A DNA stretch of 54,681 nt from Defluviimonas salinarum (GCF_026013545.1 NZ_JAPDOG010000026.1:1-54681), one strand, 5' to 3'; positions 16,279 to 26,647 are shown, counted from the first letter of the stretch. Program-made: numbers and translations. Notes: a model not told the origin generated them from the letters alone.

Positions 16279-16644
16279 ATGACCGAAATGGAGTTCCTGC
16301 CGATCCTCTTCATGATCGCCGGAATCGTCCTCGTGGCGGTGGCGACGCTCTTTGTCTCGTCGCTCCTGCGCCCGTCGAACCCCTATCCGGCGAAGAACAT
16401 GCCCTATGAATGCGGCATGGACCCGGCGGGCGAGGCCGCGGGCGGGCTCTTCCGGGTCCAGTTCTTCGTACTCGCGATCCTCTTCGTCGTCTTCGACGTC
16501 GAGGCGATGTTCCTGTTTCCCTGGGCCATGGTGCTGAAGGAGATCGGGATCGTCGGCTATATCGAGATGTTCGTCTTCATCCTCCTCCTGCTCGTGGGCT
16601 TCGCCTATGCCTGGCTGAAAGGGGCGCTCGAATGGGAACTGTGA
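16279..16644 (+). CDS. nuoA: NADH-quinone oxidoreductase subunit A
   Basis: A 121-residue, three-helix membrane subunit that lines the quinone-module interface. The family motifs P-Y-E-C-G-M-D-P (with the conserved loop cysteine near residue 45) and F[20 protein letters not shown] are intact. Length is canonical. Its last 13 bases overlap the nuoB start. Confidence 0.94.
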   Translation: MTEMEFLPILFMIAGIVLVAVATLFVSSLLRPSNPYPAKNMPYECGMDPAGEAAGGLFRVQFFVLAILFVVFDVEAMFLFPWAMVLKEIGIVGYIEMFVFILLLLVGFAYAWLKGALEWEL

Positions 16645-17144
16645 ACACGGCGATCCGCGACAGCGTGCTCTTCACCACCGCCGACAGCATCGTCAGCTGG
16701 GGCCGGCGCTCGGCGCTCTGGCCCGAGACCTTCGGCATCGCCTGCTGCGCGATCGAGATGATCTCGGCCGGTTGCGCGCGCTATGATCTCGACCGGTTCG
16801 GCGTCGTGTTCCGGCCCTCGCCGCGGCAGTCCGACGTGATGATCATCGCGGGCACCGTCACGCGCAAGTTCGCGCCGGTTGTGCGCCGGCTCTACGACCA
16901 GATGCCGGAGCCGCGCTGGGTGATCGCGATGGGCACCTGCGCGATCTCGGGCGGGGTCTACAACACCTATGCGGTGGTGCAGGGATCGGAGACCTTCGTG
17001 CCGGTCGACGTCCATGTGCCGGGCTGCCCGCCGCGGCCCGAGGCGCTGATGCACGGCTTCCTGCTGTTGCAGGAGAAGATCAAGCGGACCCGGGCGCTTG
17101 CGGGGACGCCCCTGGAGCGGATCGCGGGCCATGAGCGCGCGTAA
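16632..17144 (+). CDS. nuoB: NADH-quinone oxidoreductase subunit B
   Basis: A 170-residue peripheral subunit carrying the terminal 4Fe-4S cluster N2, which hands electrons to quinone. All four ligands are visible: the tandem cysteines in G-I-A-C-C-A-I-E-M, the one in G-T-C-A-I-S and the one in [10 protein letters not shown]. The ATG at 16632 lies inside the end of nuoA and gives the canonical short N-terminus; the upstream open stretch is not coding in this frame. Confidence 0.94.
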   Translation: MGTVNTAIRDSVLFTTADSIVSWGRRSALWPETFGIACCAIEMISAGCARYDLDRFGVVFRPSPRQSDVMIIAGTVTRKFAPVVRRLYDQMPEPRWVIAMGTCAISGGVYNTYAVVQGSETFVPVDVHVPGCPPRPEALMHGFLLLQEKIKRTRALAGTPLERIAGHERA

Positions 17145-17694
17145 GCCCCTCGACCCGGCCCCGATCCTTGCGCGGTTCGGGGAGAGGGTGGCGGATCTCG
17201 GCCTCACCCACGGGGTCCATGCCTTCGCGGCGCCGCCCGATCTCATCGTCGGGTTCTGCCGGTTCCTGAAGGACGATTCCACGCTCGGGTTCGACTTCCT
17301 CTCCGACATCTGCGGTGTCGATTACCACCCCGAGACGCCGCGGTTCGAGGCGGTCTACCACCTCTATTCGCTCGCGAACAAATGGCGCATCCGCATCAAG
17401 TGCCGGCTCGGCGATCCGCCGGAGGTCCCGTCGGTGGTCAGCGTCTGGCGCACCGCCAACTGGCATGAGCGCGAGGCCTGGGACATGTACGGCATCCGCT
17501 TCGCGGGGCATCCCGATCTGCGCCGGATCTACATGTGGGAGGGCTTCGAGGGCTTCCCGCAGCGCAAGGACTTCCCGCTGCGCGGCTACAAGGACGACCT
17601 CAATCCCTATGGCGCGGAGGGCAAGCCGCCGACCCGACCCGACCTCGCCACCCACGATCCACCGAAGGAGGACGAACCCACGCCGGGAGCCTGA
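17131..17694 (+). CDS. nuoC: NADH-quinone oxidoreductase subunit C
   Basis: A 187-residue subunit of the hydrophilic arm. The family signature [23 protein letters not shown] is at residues about 111-133, followed by F-P-L-R-G-Y. C and D are separate genes here, unlike the NuoCD fusion of enterobacteria. ATG 17131 overlaps nuoB by 14 bases. The proline-rich tail (residues 160-187) is probably disordered. Confidence 0.93.
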   Translation: MSARKPLDPAPILARFGERVADLGLTHGVHAFAAPPDLIVGFCRFLKDDSTLGFDFLSDICGVDYHPETPRFEAVYHLYSLANKWRIRIKCRLGDPPEVPSVVSVWRTANWHEREAWDMYGIRFAGHPDLRRIYMWEGFEGFPQRKDFPLRGYKDDLNPYGAEGKPPTRPDLATHDPPKEDEPTPGA

Positions 17695-17695
17695 G

Positions 17696-18910
17696 ATGAC
17701 CGAAGTCACCGAACTGACGCCGCCGGAAGGTGCCGCGCCCGACACGCGGGAGGTGCTCTTGAACCTCGGCCCGCAGCATCCGAGCACCCACGGCGTGCTG
17801 CGCCTCGTGCTCGAGCTCGACGGCGAATACGTCGCCCGCGTCGATCCGCATATCGGCTATCTCCACCGCGGCACCGAGAAGCTGAGCGAGAGCTTCACCT
17901 ATACCCAGATCTTCCCGCTGACCGACCGGCTCGACTATCTCTGCCCGCCCTCGAACAACCTCGCCTTCGCCTTGGCGGTGGAGAAGCTTCTGGGCATCGA
18001 GGCGCCGATCCGCGCCCAGTATATCCGCGTGCTGATGGCGGAACTGGCACGGCTTTCGGGGCATCTCCTGATCACCGGGGCGCTGCCGATGGACCTTGGC
18101 GCGATGACCGCGCTGCTTTACGCGATGCGCGAGCGCGAGATGATCATGGATCTTCTGGAGATGATCACCGGGGCGCGGATGCACACTTCCTATTGCCGCG
18201 TCGGCGGCGTGCGCGAGGATCTTCCGGCCGAGTTCTTCCCGAAGATCCGCGAGTTCTGCGAGATCTTTCCCAACCGGATCCGCGATTACGAGCGGCTGGT
18301 CGAGGACAACCGCGTGTTCCTGAAGCGCACCCAGGGCGTCGGCGTGATCGCGCCGGAGGATGCGATCGACCTTGGCCTCAGCGGCCCGAACCTGCGCGCC
18401 TCGGGCGTCGACTGGGACATCCGCCGCGACGAGCCCTACGAGATCTACGACCGGCTCGACTTCAACGTCATCACCCGCGACGCGGGCGACTGCTACGCCC
18501 GCTGGCAGTGCCGGGTCGACGAGATGCGCGAAAGCGTCCGCCTCATCGAGCAATGTCTCGCGCAGATGCCCGACGGCCCGTTCCAGATCGACATGCCGAC
18601 CATCGCCTTTCCGGTCGACAAGACCAAGGTACACTGCTCGATGGAGGCGCTGATCCAGCATTTCGACCTCTCGGCCTACGGCTTCAAGGTGCCCGCGGGC
18701 GAAGTCTATTCGGCGATCGAGGCGCCGAAGGGCGAGCTTGGCTTCTACATCATCAGCGACGGGTCGGAAAAACCGTTCCGGATGAAGGTCCGGGCGCCGT
18801 CCTTCGTCAATCTCCAGGGGCTCTTCGGGACGAGGAACGCCAACTATCTGGCCGACATGATAGCGGTTCTCGGCAGCCTCGACCCGGTGATGGCCGAGGT
18901 GGACAAGTGA
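17696..18910 (+). CDS. nuoD: NADH-quinone oxidoreductase subunit D
   Basis: A 404-residue subunit that forms the quinone pocket with NuoB. It shows N-L-G-P-Q-H-P-S-T-H-G-V-L-R near residue 24, whose His is a quinone ligand, P-H-I-G-Y-L-H-R-G-T-E-K, and the C-terminal K-x-R-A-P-S-F. The quinone-tyrosine region reads T-Y-T-Q-I-F-P-L-T-D-R-L-D-Y-L. ATG 17696 directly follows the nuoC stop. Confidence 0.94.
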   Translation: MTEVTELTPPEGAAPDTREVLLNLGPQHPSTHGVLRLVLELDGEYVARVDPHIGYLHRGTEKLSESFTYTQIFPLTDRLDYLCPPSNNLAFALAVEKLLGIEAPIRAQYIRVLMAELARLSGHLLITGALPMDLGAMTALLYAMREREMIMDLLEMITGARMHTSYCRVGGVREDLPAEFFPKIREFCEIFPNRIRDYERLVEDNRVFLKRTQGVGVIAPEDAIDLGLSGPNLRASGVDWDIRRDEPYEIYDRLDFNVITRDAGDCYARWQCRVDEMRESVRLIEQCLAQMPDGPFQIDMPTIAFPVDKTKVHCSMEALIQHFDLSAYGFKVPAGEVYSAIEAPKGELGFYIISDGSEKPFRMKVRAPSFVNLQGLFGTRNANYLADMIAVLGSLDPVMAEVDK

Positions 18911-19419
18911 GCCCCCCCTCCGACATGCGCGCCGAGATCGAGGCGGCCGCCGCGCGCTATCCCGACCGGCGCTCTGCGATCATGCCGGCGCTGCTGATCG
19001 CGCAGCGCCTCCATGGCCACCTGCCGGGCCAAGTGCTGGAGGAGGTCGCCGACATCCTCGGGGTGGAGCGGATCTGGGTCTACGAGCTCGCGACGTTCTA
19101 CACGCTCTTTCACACCGAGCCGGTGGGCCGGTACCACCTGCAGCTGTGCGACAACGTCTCCTGCATGCTCTGCGGATCGGAGGCGCTACTTGCCCACATC
19201 GAGACGGTGCTCGGGATCGGGAAGGGGGAGACGACGGCAGACGGGCTCTTCACGCTCTCCACCGTCGAATGTCTTGGCGCCTGCGAGATGGCGCCGGTGA
19301 TGCAGGTCGGCGACGACTATCACGGCGCGCTCGACATCGCGCGGCTCGACGCGCTTCTGACGCGGCTTCGGGCGGAGGCGGGCGCGGCCGCCGGAGCGAC
19401 CGAGATGGCGGGGGAGTAG
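18907..19419 (+). CDS. nuoE: NADH-quinone oxidoreductase subunit E
   Basis: A 170-residue thioredoxin-fold subunit carrying the 2Fe-2S cluster N1a. Ligands: L-C-D-N-V-S-C (first two Cys, spaced C-x4-C, slightly after residue 79) and the pair in E-C-L-G-A-C-E-M-A-P. I took the GTG at 18907, which overlaps the nuoD stop as GTGA; an ATG at 18925 is the alternative and would remove six residues. The frame upstream of 18907 is a shadow of nuoD. Confidence 0.9.
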   Translation: MSPPSDMRAEIEAAAARYPDRRSAIMPALLIAQRLHGHLPGQVLEEVADILGVERIWVYELATFYTLFHTEPVGRYHLQLCDNVSCMLCGSEALLAHIETVLGIGKGETTADGLFTLSTVECLGACEMAPVMQVGDDYHGALDIARLDALLTRLRAEAGAAAGATEMAGE

Positions 19420-19421
19420 CG

Positions 19422-20687
<1,266 letters not shown>

Positions 20688-20707
20688 GCGAGGAGTGCGA
20701 GACGGCG

Positions 20708-23203
20708 ATGCCAGACGTCACGATCAACGGCCAGAAGCTTCAAGTGGAGCCCGGCACCACGATCCTTCAGGCGGCCGAGAGCCTTGGGCTCGCGATCCCG
20801 ACCTTCTGCTACATCAAGCGGCTGCCGCCGCTCGCCTCCTGCCGGATGTGTCTCGTGGAGATCGAGGGGCAGAGGCGGCTGCAGCCGGCCTGCGCGACGG
20901 CGGTGGCCGACGGCATGGTGGTCAGGACCGAGTCCGAGCTGATCGCGGAAACGCGGTCGTCGATGCTCGACATGCTCTTGGCCAATCACCCCCTCGACTG
21001 TCCGATCTGCGACAAGGGCGGCGAATGCGAGCTGCAGGACATGGTGATGGCATACGGCCCGCGCGAAAGCCGGTTCCGCGACGCCAAGCGGGTGTTCCAT
21101 TCGAAGGACATCCGGCTCAGCCCGGTCATCATCATGAACGTCAACCGCTGCGTCCAGTGCCAGCGCTGCGTGCGGGTCTGCGAGGATGTCGTCGGCGCGG
21201 TGGCGCTCGGCACCGTCGATAAGGGCATGGACACCGCCGTGACCGGCTTCGAGGGCAGCCTCGCGAGCTGCGACCAGTGCGGCAACTGCGTCGAGGTCTG
21301 CCCGGTCGGCGCGCTGATGAGCTTTCCCTACCGCTACAAGTCGCGGCCCTGGGATCTGGTGGAGACCGACACCGTCTGCCCGCATTGCGGCACCGGGTGC
21401 CAGCTGACGGTCGGCACCCGCAAGGGCGAATTCAAGCGCATCCGCTCGAAATGGGACGCGGGGCTGAACGGCGAGCTTCTCTGCGCGCGCGGGCGGTTCG
21501 GGCTCGATTTCGTCGAGGCGAAGGACCGTGTGAAGCGGCCGATGATCCGCCGCGACGGGGAACTGGCCCCGGTATCCTGGGACGAGGCCGGCGCGCATCT
21601 GCGCCGCTGCCTCGATGCGGTCCGGGGCAAGCCGTCGGGCGGCGTGGCCTCGCCGCGGCTGCCGAACGAAGTGCTTTACCAGTTCCAGAAACTGATGCGC
21701 ACGGCGTTTCGCACCAACAGCATGGACTGCTCCTCGCGCTGGTCCACGCCGGTCGACGCGCTGCGGCCGCTGCTCGGGGAGTTCCTGACCCGCGCGCCGC
21801 TCGACGACCTCACGCGCAGCGACCGCGTGCTCGTCGTGGGCGGCAACGTGACCGAGGAAAATCCGGTCACCGACTATCTGCTGCGGGACGCCGTGCGGCA
21901 GGGGAGGACAGGGCTTCTCATGCTCTCGGCCCGGCCGTCACGCCTGGAGGCCGATGCGCGGGCGGTGCTTCGCGTCGAGCCGGGCGGCGAGGCATCCGGC
22001 CTTGCGGCGGTCGCGGCGGCGCTGGTCGCGGAGGCCGCCGCCGGCGATGCGGGACGGCTCGCGGCCGAGCTTGCCGCCGCGGCCCGCGTGAGCGTGCTGG
22101 TCAGCGCCGACGTGCTGCGGCCGCCGACGGCGGAGACGACGCTCCGGCATCTGGGCCATCTGCTCCGGCGCCTCGCCGCGCTGGACAAGGGCCCGGCCTT
22201 CCAGTTTCTCTTCGACCGGGCCAACCAGCTTGGTGCCTGGGATCTCGGGGTCCTGCCCGACGTGTTGCCCGGGCTGGGGGCGGTCAGGGATGACGCGGTG
22301 CGGAACCGCTTCGCCGAGGCCTGGCATGCGCCGATCCCGGCCGAGTCGGGCCACGGGCTCGACGGCATGCTCGATCTGTGCGCCGGGGGTCGCATGGGCG
22401 CGTTCTACGTCGTCCAGAGCGACATCCTCGCCGCTTATCCCGACCGCGATCTCGCGGCGCGGGCGCTCGGGTCGGCGGAGCTGCTGATCGTGCAGGACAC
22501 CTTCCTTTCCGAGACCGCGGCGCTGGCCGAGATCGTTCTGCCGGCCGCCGGTTACGGCGAGGAGGCGGGCACGTTCACCAATGGCGAGGGCCGCGCTCAG
22601 GCGCTCGGCAAGTTCCGCGAGCCGGCTTTCGAGGCGCGGGACAATCTGGCGATCTTCGACTTCGTTGCGGCGCAAGGCGACCATCCGTGGCGGCCGCAAC
22701 GCACCGACGAAGTCCGCGACGAGATCGCCCGGATGGTGATGGCCTACGATGGGCTGGCGGGAAAGCCGCCGGCAGCGGACGGCGCGTTCACAAGCTCGGA
22801 CCCGGTGCCGGAAGGGGCGGCGGAACTTCCGGCCCTCCCGCCCGCCGAACTACCGCGCGGCGGGCTCCTGCTGGTGACCGGCAACGGCCTCTTCCACAAC
22901 GGATACCTGTCCGAACGGTCCTCGATCCTGAACACGATCGCGCCGGACCCCTATGTCGAACTGAGCGCGGCGGACGCGGAGCGGCTGGGATTCGCGGAGG
23001 GCGACCGCCTGCTGGTGCGATCCGCCGCCGGCGAAGTCGCGGTCGCACTGAAGATCAACCGGCGGTTCCCGGACGGTCTCGTCTTCATCCCGGAGAATTA
23101 TCGCGACCTGCGGCTCAACAGCCTCCTGCGGCGCGGCGAGTATCCCTGCCCGGTCGAGGTGATCCGGGCGCCGGTGCGAAGCCCGGTGGCGCCATCGGTC
23201 TGA
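20708..23203 (+). CDS. nuoG: NADH-quinone oxidoreductase subunit G, with N7 cluster site
   Basis: An 831-residue subunit. It contains an N-terminal 2Fe-2S domain (C-Y-I-K-R-L-P-P-L-A-S-C-R-M-C), a His-Cys-ligated 4Fe-4S site (H-P-L-D-C-P-I-C-D-K-G-G-E-C), a C-x2-C-x2-C set (C-V-Q-C-Q-R-C...C-G-N-C-V-E-V-C-P), and then a molybdopterin-oxidoreductase-like body. Cys 224, 227, 231 and 259 (C-P-H-C-G-T-G-C ... L-C-A-R-G) form the extra N7 site, which mitochondrial-type NuoG proteins lack. The C-terminal molybdopterin-binding-like domain is retained (about 730-815). GAGGAG precedes ATG 20708. Last gene of the plus-strand cluster. Confidence 0.92.
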   Translation: MPDVTINGQKLQVEPGTTILQAAESLGLAIPTFCYIKRLPPLASCRMCLVEIEGQRRLQPACATAVADGMVVRTESELIAETRSSMLDMLLANHPLDCPICDKGGECELQDMVMAYGPRESRFRDAKRVFHSKDIRLSPVIIMNVNRCVQCQRCVRVCEDVVGAVALGTVDKGMDTAVTGFEGSLASCDQCGNCVEVCPVGALMSFPYRYKSRPWDLVETDTVCPHCGTGCQLTVGTRKGEFKRIRSKWDAGLNGELLCARGRFGLDFVEAKDRVKRPMIRRDGELAPVSWDEAGAHLRRCLDAVRGKPSGGVASPRLPNEVLYQFQKLMRTAFRTNSMDCSSRWSTPVDALRPLLGEFLTRAPLDDLTRSDRVLVVGGNVTEENPVTDYLLRDAVRQGRTGLLMLSARPSRLEADARAVLRVEPGGEASGLAAVAAALVAEAAAGDAGRLAAELAAAARVSVLVSADVLRPPTAETTLRHLGHLLRRLAALDKGPAFQFLFDRANQLGAWDLGVLPDVLPGLGAVRDDAVRNRFAEAWHAPIPAESGHGLDGMLDLCAGGRMGAFYVVQSDILAAYPDRDLAARALGSAELLIVQDTFLSETAALAEIVLPAAGYGEEAGTFTNGEGRAQALGKFREPAFEARDNLAIFDFVAAQGDHPWRPQRTDEVRDEIARMVMAYDGLAGKPPAADGAFTSSDPVPEGAAELPALPPAELPRGGLLLVTGNGLFHNGYLSERSSILNTIAPDPYVELSAADAERLGFAEGDRLLVRSAAGEVAVALKINRRFPDGLVFIPENYRDLRLNSLLRRGEYPCPVEVIRAPVRSPVAPSV

Positions 23204-23229
23204 GCTGACGGGGAGCCCGTGACCCGCCC

Positions 23230-23670
23230 TCAGTGATAGCCCTTCCCGGCGACATACTCCTCCAGCTCCTGTTCGGTGCGCAGAGCCTCGTCGAGCCGGT
23301 GCTTGACGACGTCGCCGATGCTCACGATCCCGACCAGCTTTCCGTCGTCCAGGACGATGACGTGCCGCGTGCGCTGCCTGGTCATGATCGCCATTGCCAG
23401 AGGCAGGAGGTCGCTGGCCGAACAGGTCGGGACGTCGCGCTTCATGATCTCGCCGGCCCGCGCCTGCGCCGCGTCGGCGCCGCGCTCGGCCATGGCGTTG
23501 CAGCAATCGCGCTCCGACAGGGTGCCCTGGTACTCGCCGGGCGTGTTCCCCACGAGGACGAAGCCGATGTTGCGCTTCGCAAACAGGCGCAGGACGTCAA
23601 CCAAGGTCCGGTCGGGGGTGACCGAGAAGATTTCGGGTGATTTCTCCTTGAGGATATCGCCGACACGCAT
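23230..23670 (-). CDS. CBS-domain pair protein
   Basis: A 146-residue cytoplasmic protein made of two CBS domains (about residues 8-65 and 75-135). The second has the typical R-H-V-I-V-L-D-D-G-K-L-V-G-I-V-S-I-G-D-V-V-K. Such pairs bind AMP, ATP or NAD(H)-type nucleotides and act as energy sensors. It lies 43 bases after nuoI on the same strand and faces the nuoG end, so it may be co-transcribed with nuoH-nuoI; regulation of this complex I by nucleotide state is a reasonable guess but only inference. Confidence 0.85.
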   Translation of the reverse strand: MRVGDILKEKSPEIFSVTPDRTLVDVLRLFAKRNIGFVLVGNTPGEYQGTLSERDCCNAMAERGADAAQARAGEIMKRDVPTCSASDLLPLAMAIMTRQRTRHVIVLDDGKLVGIVSIGDVVKHRLDEALRTEQELEEYVAGKGYH

Positions 23671-23713
23671 CTGGACCTCCCTTCTCCACGCTCCGGTCCC
23701 CGGACCGGCCCGG

Positions 23714-24280
23714 TCAGCTTCGCCGGATGTTGCGCCACCAGTCGTAGCCGGCCGGTTCGTCGGTTTCGACGCGGACGGCGTCCCTGGTGTCGAGCCGTGC
23801 GCCGACGACGCCGCCGCCGGTTTCCGCCTTGCCCGGCTTTCGCATGAGCTCGTCGCGCCCGATCACCAGATCGCGCGACGCGTAGCTCGAGAACTCATAC
23901 TGCTGCCCGAGCGCGATCGCATCGGCCGGGCAGGCATCCTCGCAAAGTCCGCAGAACAGGCAGCGGGCGGTGTCGATCTCGAACACCTTGGGATGGCGCG
24001 CGCCGGTCGCGTCCTCGTAGGGGACCACCTCGATGCAGTCACAGGGGCAGATCTTGGCGCAGAGCTCGCAGGCCACGCATTTGATCTCGCCCTTCTCGTC
24101 GCGCGTCAGGAAGTGATGGCCGCGATAGCGCGAATAGGGCAGCCATTTCTCCTTGTCCGGATACTGCATCGTCACCGGGCGCGAGAACATGTAGCCGAAG
24201 GTCAGCGACAGAGCCGTCCCGAAATCGGCGAAGAACGCCCAGCCGATCCAATTTCCAGACTTTTCAAGCGCGCGTGCCAT
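23714..24280 (-). CDS. nuoI: NADH-quinone oxidoreductase subunit I
   Basis: A 188-residue peripheral subunit with two 4Fe-4S clusters (N6a, N6b). Motifs: C-V-A-C-E-L-C-A-K-I-C-P at residues 68-79 and C-L-F-C-G-L-C-E-D-A-C-P at 107-118. Two extra cysteines (C-P-C-D-C) follow the first motif. An amphipathic N-terminal helix (N-W-I-G-W-A-F-F-A-D-F) docks it on NuoH. ATG 24280 is 29 bases after the nuoH stop. Found on the opposite strand to the other nuo genes. Confidence 0.92.
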   Translation of the reverse strand: MARALEKSGNWIGWAFFADFGTALSLTFGYMFSRPVTMQYPDKEKWLPYSRYRGHHFLTRDEKGEIKCVACELCAKICPCDCIEVVPYEDATGARHPKVFEIDTARCLFCGLCEDACPADAIALGQQYEFSSYASRDLVIGRDELMRKPGKAETGGGVVGARLDTRDAVRVETDEPAGYDWWRNIRRS

Positions 24281-24309
24281 AGAGCCCCCGCACGGGGTGG
24301 TTGCGTCCC

Positions 24310-25296
24310 TCACACGAATAGAATGCCGGTAATTATTATGTTCGCGAGCGACAGCGGAAGCAAGACCTTCCACCCGATCGCCATCAGTTGGTCGTAGCGA
24401 TAGCGCGGGAAGGTGAAGCGGAACCACATGAAAAGATAGATGAAGAACGCGACCTTCATGAAGAACCACAGCAGCGGCGGCAGCGGGATCAGCACGCCGT
24501 TCCAGCCGCCGAAGAACAGGATCACCGCGAGCACCGAAACCAGAACCATGATCACGTATTCGCTGACCATGAAGAAGATGAAGCGGATGCCGCTGTATTC
24601 GGTGTGGAACCCCGCCCCGAGATCGCCTTCGGCCTCGGCCAGATCGAAGGGGATGCGCTGCGCCTCCGCCAGCCCGGCCACGAAGAAGACGAAGAACCCG
24701 ACCGGCTGGTAGACGATGTTCCACATATCGGCCTGCGCGCGCACGATGTCGACAAGGCTCATCGACTGCGCCAGCATCACGACGCCGATCACCGCAAAGC
24801 CCATCGGAATCTCGTAGCTGATCATCTGCGCGCAGGTCCTGAGGCTGCCGAGCAGCGCATACTTGCTGTTCGCCGCCCAGCCGCCGAAGACGACGCCGTA
24901 GACCTCGATCCCGATCACCGCGAGGATGAACAGAAGCGCCACGTTGAGATTGGCGACGTAAAGCGAGATCTCGGTGCCCATCACCGAGATGCTTTCGCCG
25001 AAGGGAACCGCCGCGAACACCACGAAGGGCGGCGCGAGTGCCAGGATCGGCGCCAGCTTGAAGAGGAACCGGTCGGCCTCGGCGGGGATGTGGTCTTCCT
25101 TGGTCAGGAGCTTGATGCCGTCGGCCAGGGGCTGAAGGAGCCCGTGCCAGCCGACGCGCATAGGACCCATCCGCTGCTGTATCCGCCCGGCGATCTTGCG
25201 TTCGAGCCAGGTGAGCGGCAGCGGCAGCAGCAGCAGCGCCGCGATCAGCAACGCGACCTTGAAGGCGATCAGGCCAAGGGCGAGGGCAAGCTCCAT
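24310..25296 (-). CDS. nuoH: NADH-quinone oxidoreductase subunit H
   Basis: A 328-residue, eight-helix subunit forming the quinone chamber with NuoB and NuoD. Signatures: W-L-E-R-K-I-A-G-R-I-Q-Q-R-M-G-P, Y-E-I-P-M-G, R-I-P-F-D-L-A-E-A-E-G-D-L-G-A-G-F-H-T-E-Y-S-G. The last departs from the usual E-A-E-S-E-L-V-A-G-Y in the acidic loop thought to couple quinone chemistry to pumping. I start at ATG 25296 (MELALALG); the longer frame upstream is GC-rich, basic and lacks a ribosome site. First gene of the minus-strand nuoH-nuoI-CBS unit. Confidence 0.92.
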   Translation of the reverse strand: MELALALGLIAFKVALLIAALLLLPLPLTWLERKIAGRIQQRMGPMRVGWHGLLQPLADGIKLLTKEDHIPAEADRFLFKLAPILALAPPFVVFAAVPFGESISVMGTEISLYVANLNVALLFILAVIGIEVYGVVFGGWAANSKYALLGSLRTCAQMISYEIPMGFAVIGVVMLAQSMSLVDIVRAQADMWNIVYQPVGFFVFFVAGLAEAQRIPFDLAEAEGDLGAGFHTEYSGIRFIFFMVSEYVIMVLVSVLAVILFFGGWNGVLIPLPPLLWFFMKVAFFIYLFMWFRFTFPRYRYDQLMAIGWKVLLPLSLANIIITGILFV

Positions 25297-25389
25297 GCTT
25301 CGCTGCTTCCGTCCGAAGGGCCACCGCGCGACCGGTCTAAGGCGCCGGCCGCGGTCTCTGGTCCGCGCAGCGGAGACGGGTCTGTTACT

Positions 25390-25408
25390 GCCGCCGGCGC
25401 GAGGCGGC
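25390..25408 (-). terminator. Hairpin after the MASE1-like gene
   Basis: GCCGCC and GGCGGC arms (25390-25395, 25403-25408) with a 7-base loop form a perfect 6-bp stem between the 3' end of the gene at 25564 and nuoH. No T tract follows. It could separate the two transcription units. Confidence 0.35.
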
Positions 25409-25563
25409 AACCGAACAGTCCGTCACGGGATCGGGAGGTTGCTTCCGATCGGGCGAACCGGCCCGTTCTCGCTGCGCATCCACTATCAGCTTGCACGTTT
25501 CGGGCCGCAACCGCAACCCGAACGGAAGCGCGGCGGCATCAACGCGATGTGTCGATGCCGGTG

Positions 25564-26139
25564 CTAGACGCCACCCGACGAAATGCGCATCCACCGAAAC
25601 ACGAACATCAGCACCAGGGTAGAGACGATCAGCCCGAGCAGGTCGCCGATGGCGTAAGTGGTGATCACCGCGGCGGCGTCGCCGGGCTGGATGCTGCCGG
25701 AAAAGACGACCGTCTGACCGATCGAATTGATGACCGAGGCAATGGCGCCCGCAAGCAGGAGCCATTGCCAGCGAACATGAAACGTCGGCCGCGCATAGAG
25801 GTCATGGCCGAGCCCTCGCATCAGTTCGAAAGCCAGAAGCGCCGAGGCGGCTCCGACGGCGATCGACGCGAGGATGACCGGGTCCGTGGCAAGGCTGACA
25901 TCCGCTGGCGTGAACAGGAGTTCCGAGAGGAACGCGCCAAGGCAGAGCGGAAGGAGCGCGCCTCGCTTCAAAAGCCAGATTGCCAGTACCCGCACACCGT
26001 GAGGCAGGTAAACCAGGCTGGCAAATGCCGTGATGTCGGGGAAAAGACGCGCCTGCAGCGGGGTGATCAGTAGCGCGGTAAGCCCGTGCGCCAGGACGTA
26101 GGCCATGGTCACCCCGATGAAAGCATGACGGGTCGTCAC
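25564..26139 (-). CDS. MASE1-like integral membrane protein
   Basis: A 191-residue protein with about six hydrophobic segments and little soluble sequence. The pattern L-V-Y-L-P-H-G-V-R-V-L-A-I-W-L-L in the first third and the paired short helices resemble the MASE1 sensory membrane domain, but no kinase or cyclase output domain is attached. A free-standing sensor or transporter-like protein is possible; function unknown. The start at 26139 (MTTRHAFIG) has no strong ribosome site. Confidence 0.6.
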   Translation of the reverse strand: MTTRHAFIGVTMAYVLAHGLTALLITPLQARLFPDITAFASLVYLPHGVRVLAIWLLKRGALLPLCLGAFLSELLFTPADVSLATDPVILASIAVGAASALLAFELMRGLGHDLYARPTFHVRWQWLLLAGAIASVINSIGQTVVFSGSIQPGDAAAVITTYAIGDLLGLIVSTLVLMFVFRWMRISSGGV

Positions 26140-26213
26140 GTTGCACTCGTTAACATTGCTGCGCGTGGCGTCATGGCAATCGTCGCGAAATCGTCGGGAA
26201 CGGTACCGGTTTG

Positions 26214-26567
26214 CTAAGGACTTTGGCGGTCATGGTCGATCAGATCACCGCGTATGACGTAGGACTTCGCCTTGGACGCCGGGGCCCTCTCGAATAGGCC
26301 AAGGCCGAGCAGCGTGCGGACGGCGCGGTAGAACGTTGCCTGGGCGAGGGACCGCACGAGCCTGTGGCCGCGGATCTTCTCCGAACTGATGATATCTCCG
26401 GGCCGGTCACAAAGGCTGTGCGCGGCGAGCAGAATGTCCCGTTCGGCCCGGCTCAGGTCCGCGAGGCCGACGTCTTTCTCGAGCTGCCGCAACATCTCCC
26501 GGAGTTCGATTATCGATCGGAGCCTGTCCATGTCGGGAATGTATTTTCTCAAAGGTATTTCCGTCAA
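26214..26567 (-). CDS. Small winged-helix DNA-binding protein
   Basis: A 117-residue protein. Residues about 15-50 are a charged helix (R-L-R-S-I-I-E-L-R-E-M-L-R-Q-L-E-K-D-V) suited to dimerisation; 55-110 form a winged helix with the recognition helix A-T-F-Y-R-A-V-R-T-L-L and a wing ending K-S-Y-V-I. It most resembles MarR/winged-helix regulators without a clear named family. Start is uncertain: TTG 26567 (used here) or ATG 26531. A 15-base palindrome 29 bases upstream of the longer start is a plausible autoregulatory site. Confidence 0.65.
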   Translation of the reverse strand: MTEIPLRKYIPDMDRLRSIIELREMLRQLEKDVGLADLSRAERDILLAAHSLCDRPGDIISSEKIRGHRLVRSLAQATFYRAVRTLLGLGLFERAPASKAKSYVIRGDLIDHDRQSP

Positions 26568-26595
26568 CGCTCACGCAAGACGGCCCACGATTAAA

Positions 26596-26610
26596 TTATC
26601 ATTTTGATAA
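26596..26610. promoter_or_regulatory. Perfect palindrome, candidate operator
   Basis: TTATCA (26596-26601) and TGATAA (26605-26610) flank TTT, a perfect inverted repeat in an AT-rich island of GC-rich DNA. It sits upstream of the winged-helix gene on one side and abuts the -35 box of a possible small-RNA promoter (26615) on the other. Confidence 0.5.
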
Positions 26611-26614
26611 CTTC

Positions 26615-26643
26615 TTGGCATCGAAACCACCCCGTGTTAGCGT
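26615..26643 (+). promoter_or_regulatory. Candidate promoter of a small RNA
   Basis: TTGGCA (26615-26620) and TAGCGT (26638-26643) are 17 bases apart; the -35 is good, the -10 moderate. The start would be near 26650, directly before a two-hairpin segment with a terminator. Confidence 0.35.
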
Positions 26644-26647
26644 CCCC

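Noticed and set aside
16082-16282. 66-codon frame across the nuoN-nuoA gap
   Set aside because: It overlaps the end of nuoN in another frame, has no ribosome site and no recognisable product.
24388-26073. A 561-codon plus-strand frame
   Set aside because: Antisense to nuoH and the MASE1-like gene, which both have clear family motifs.
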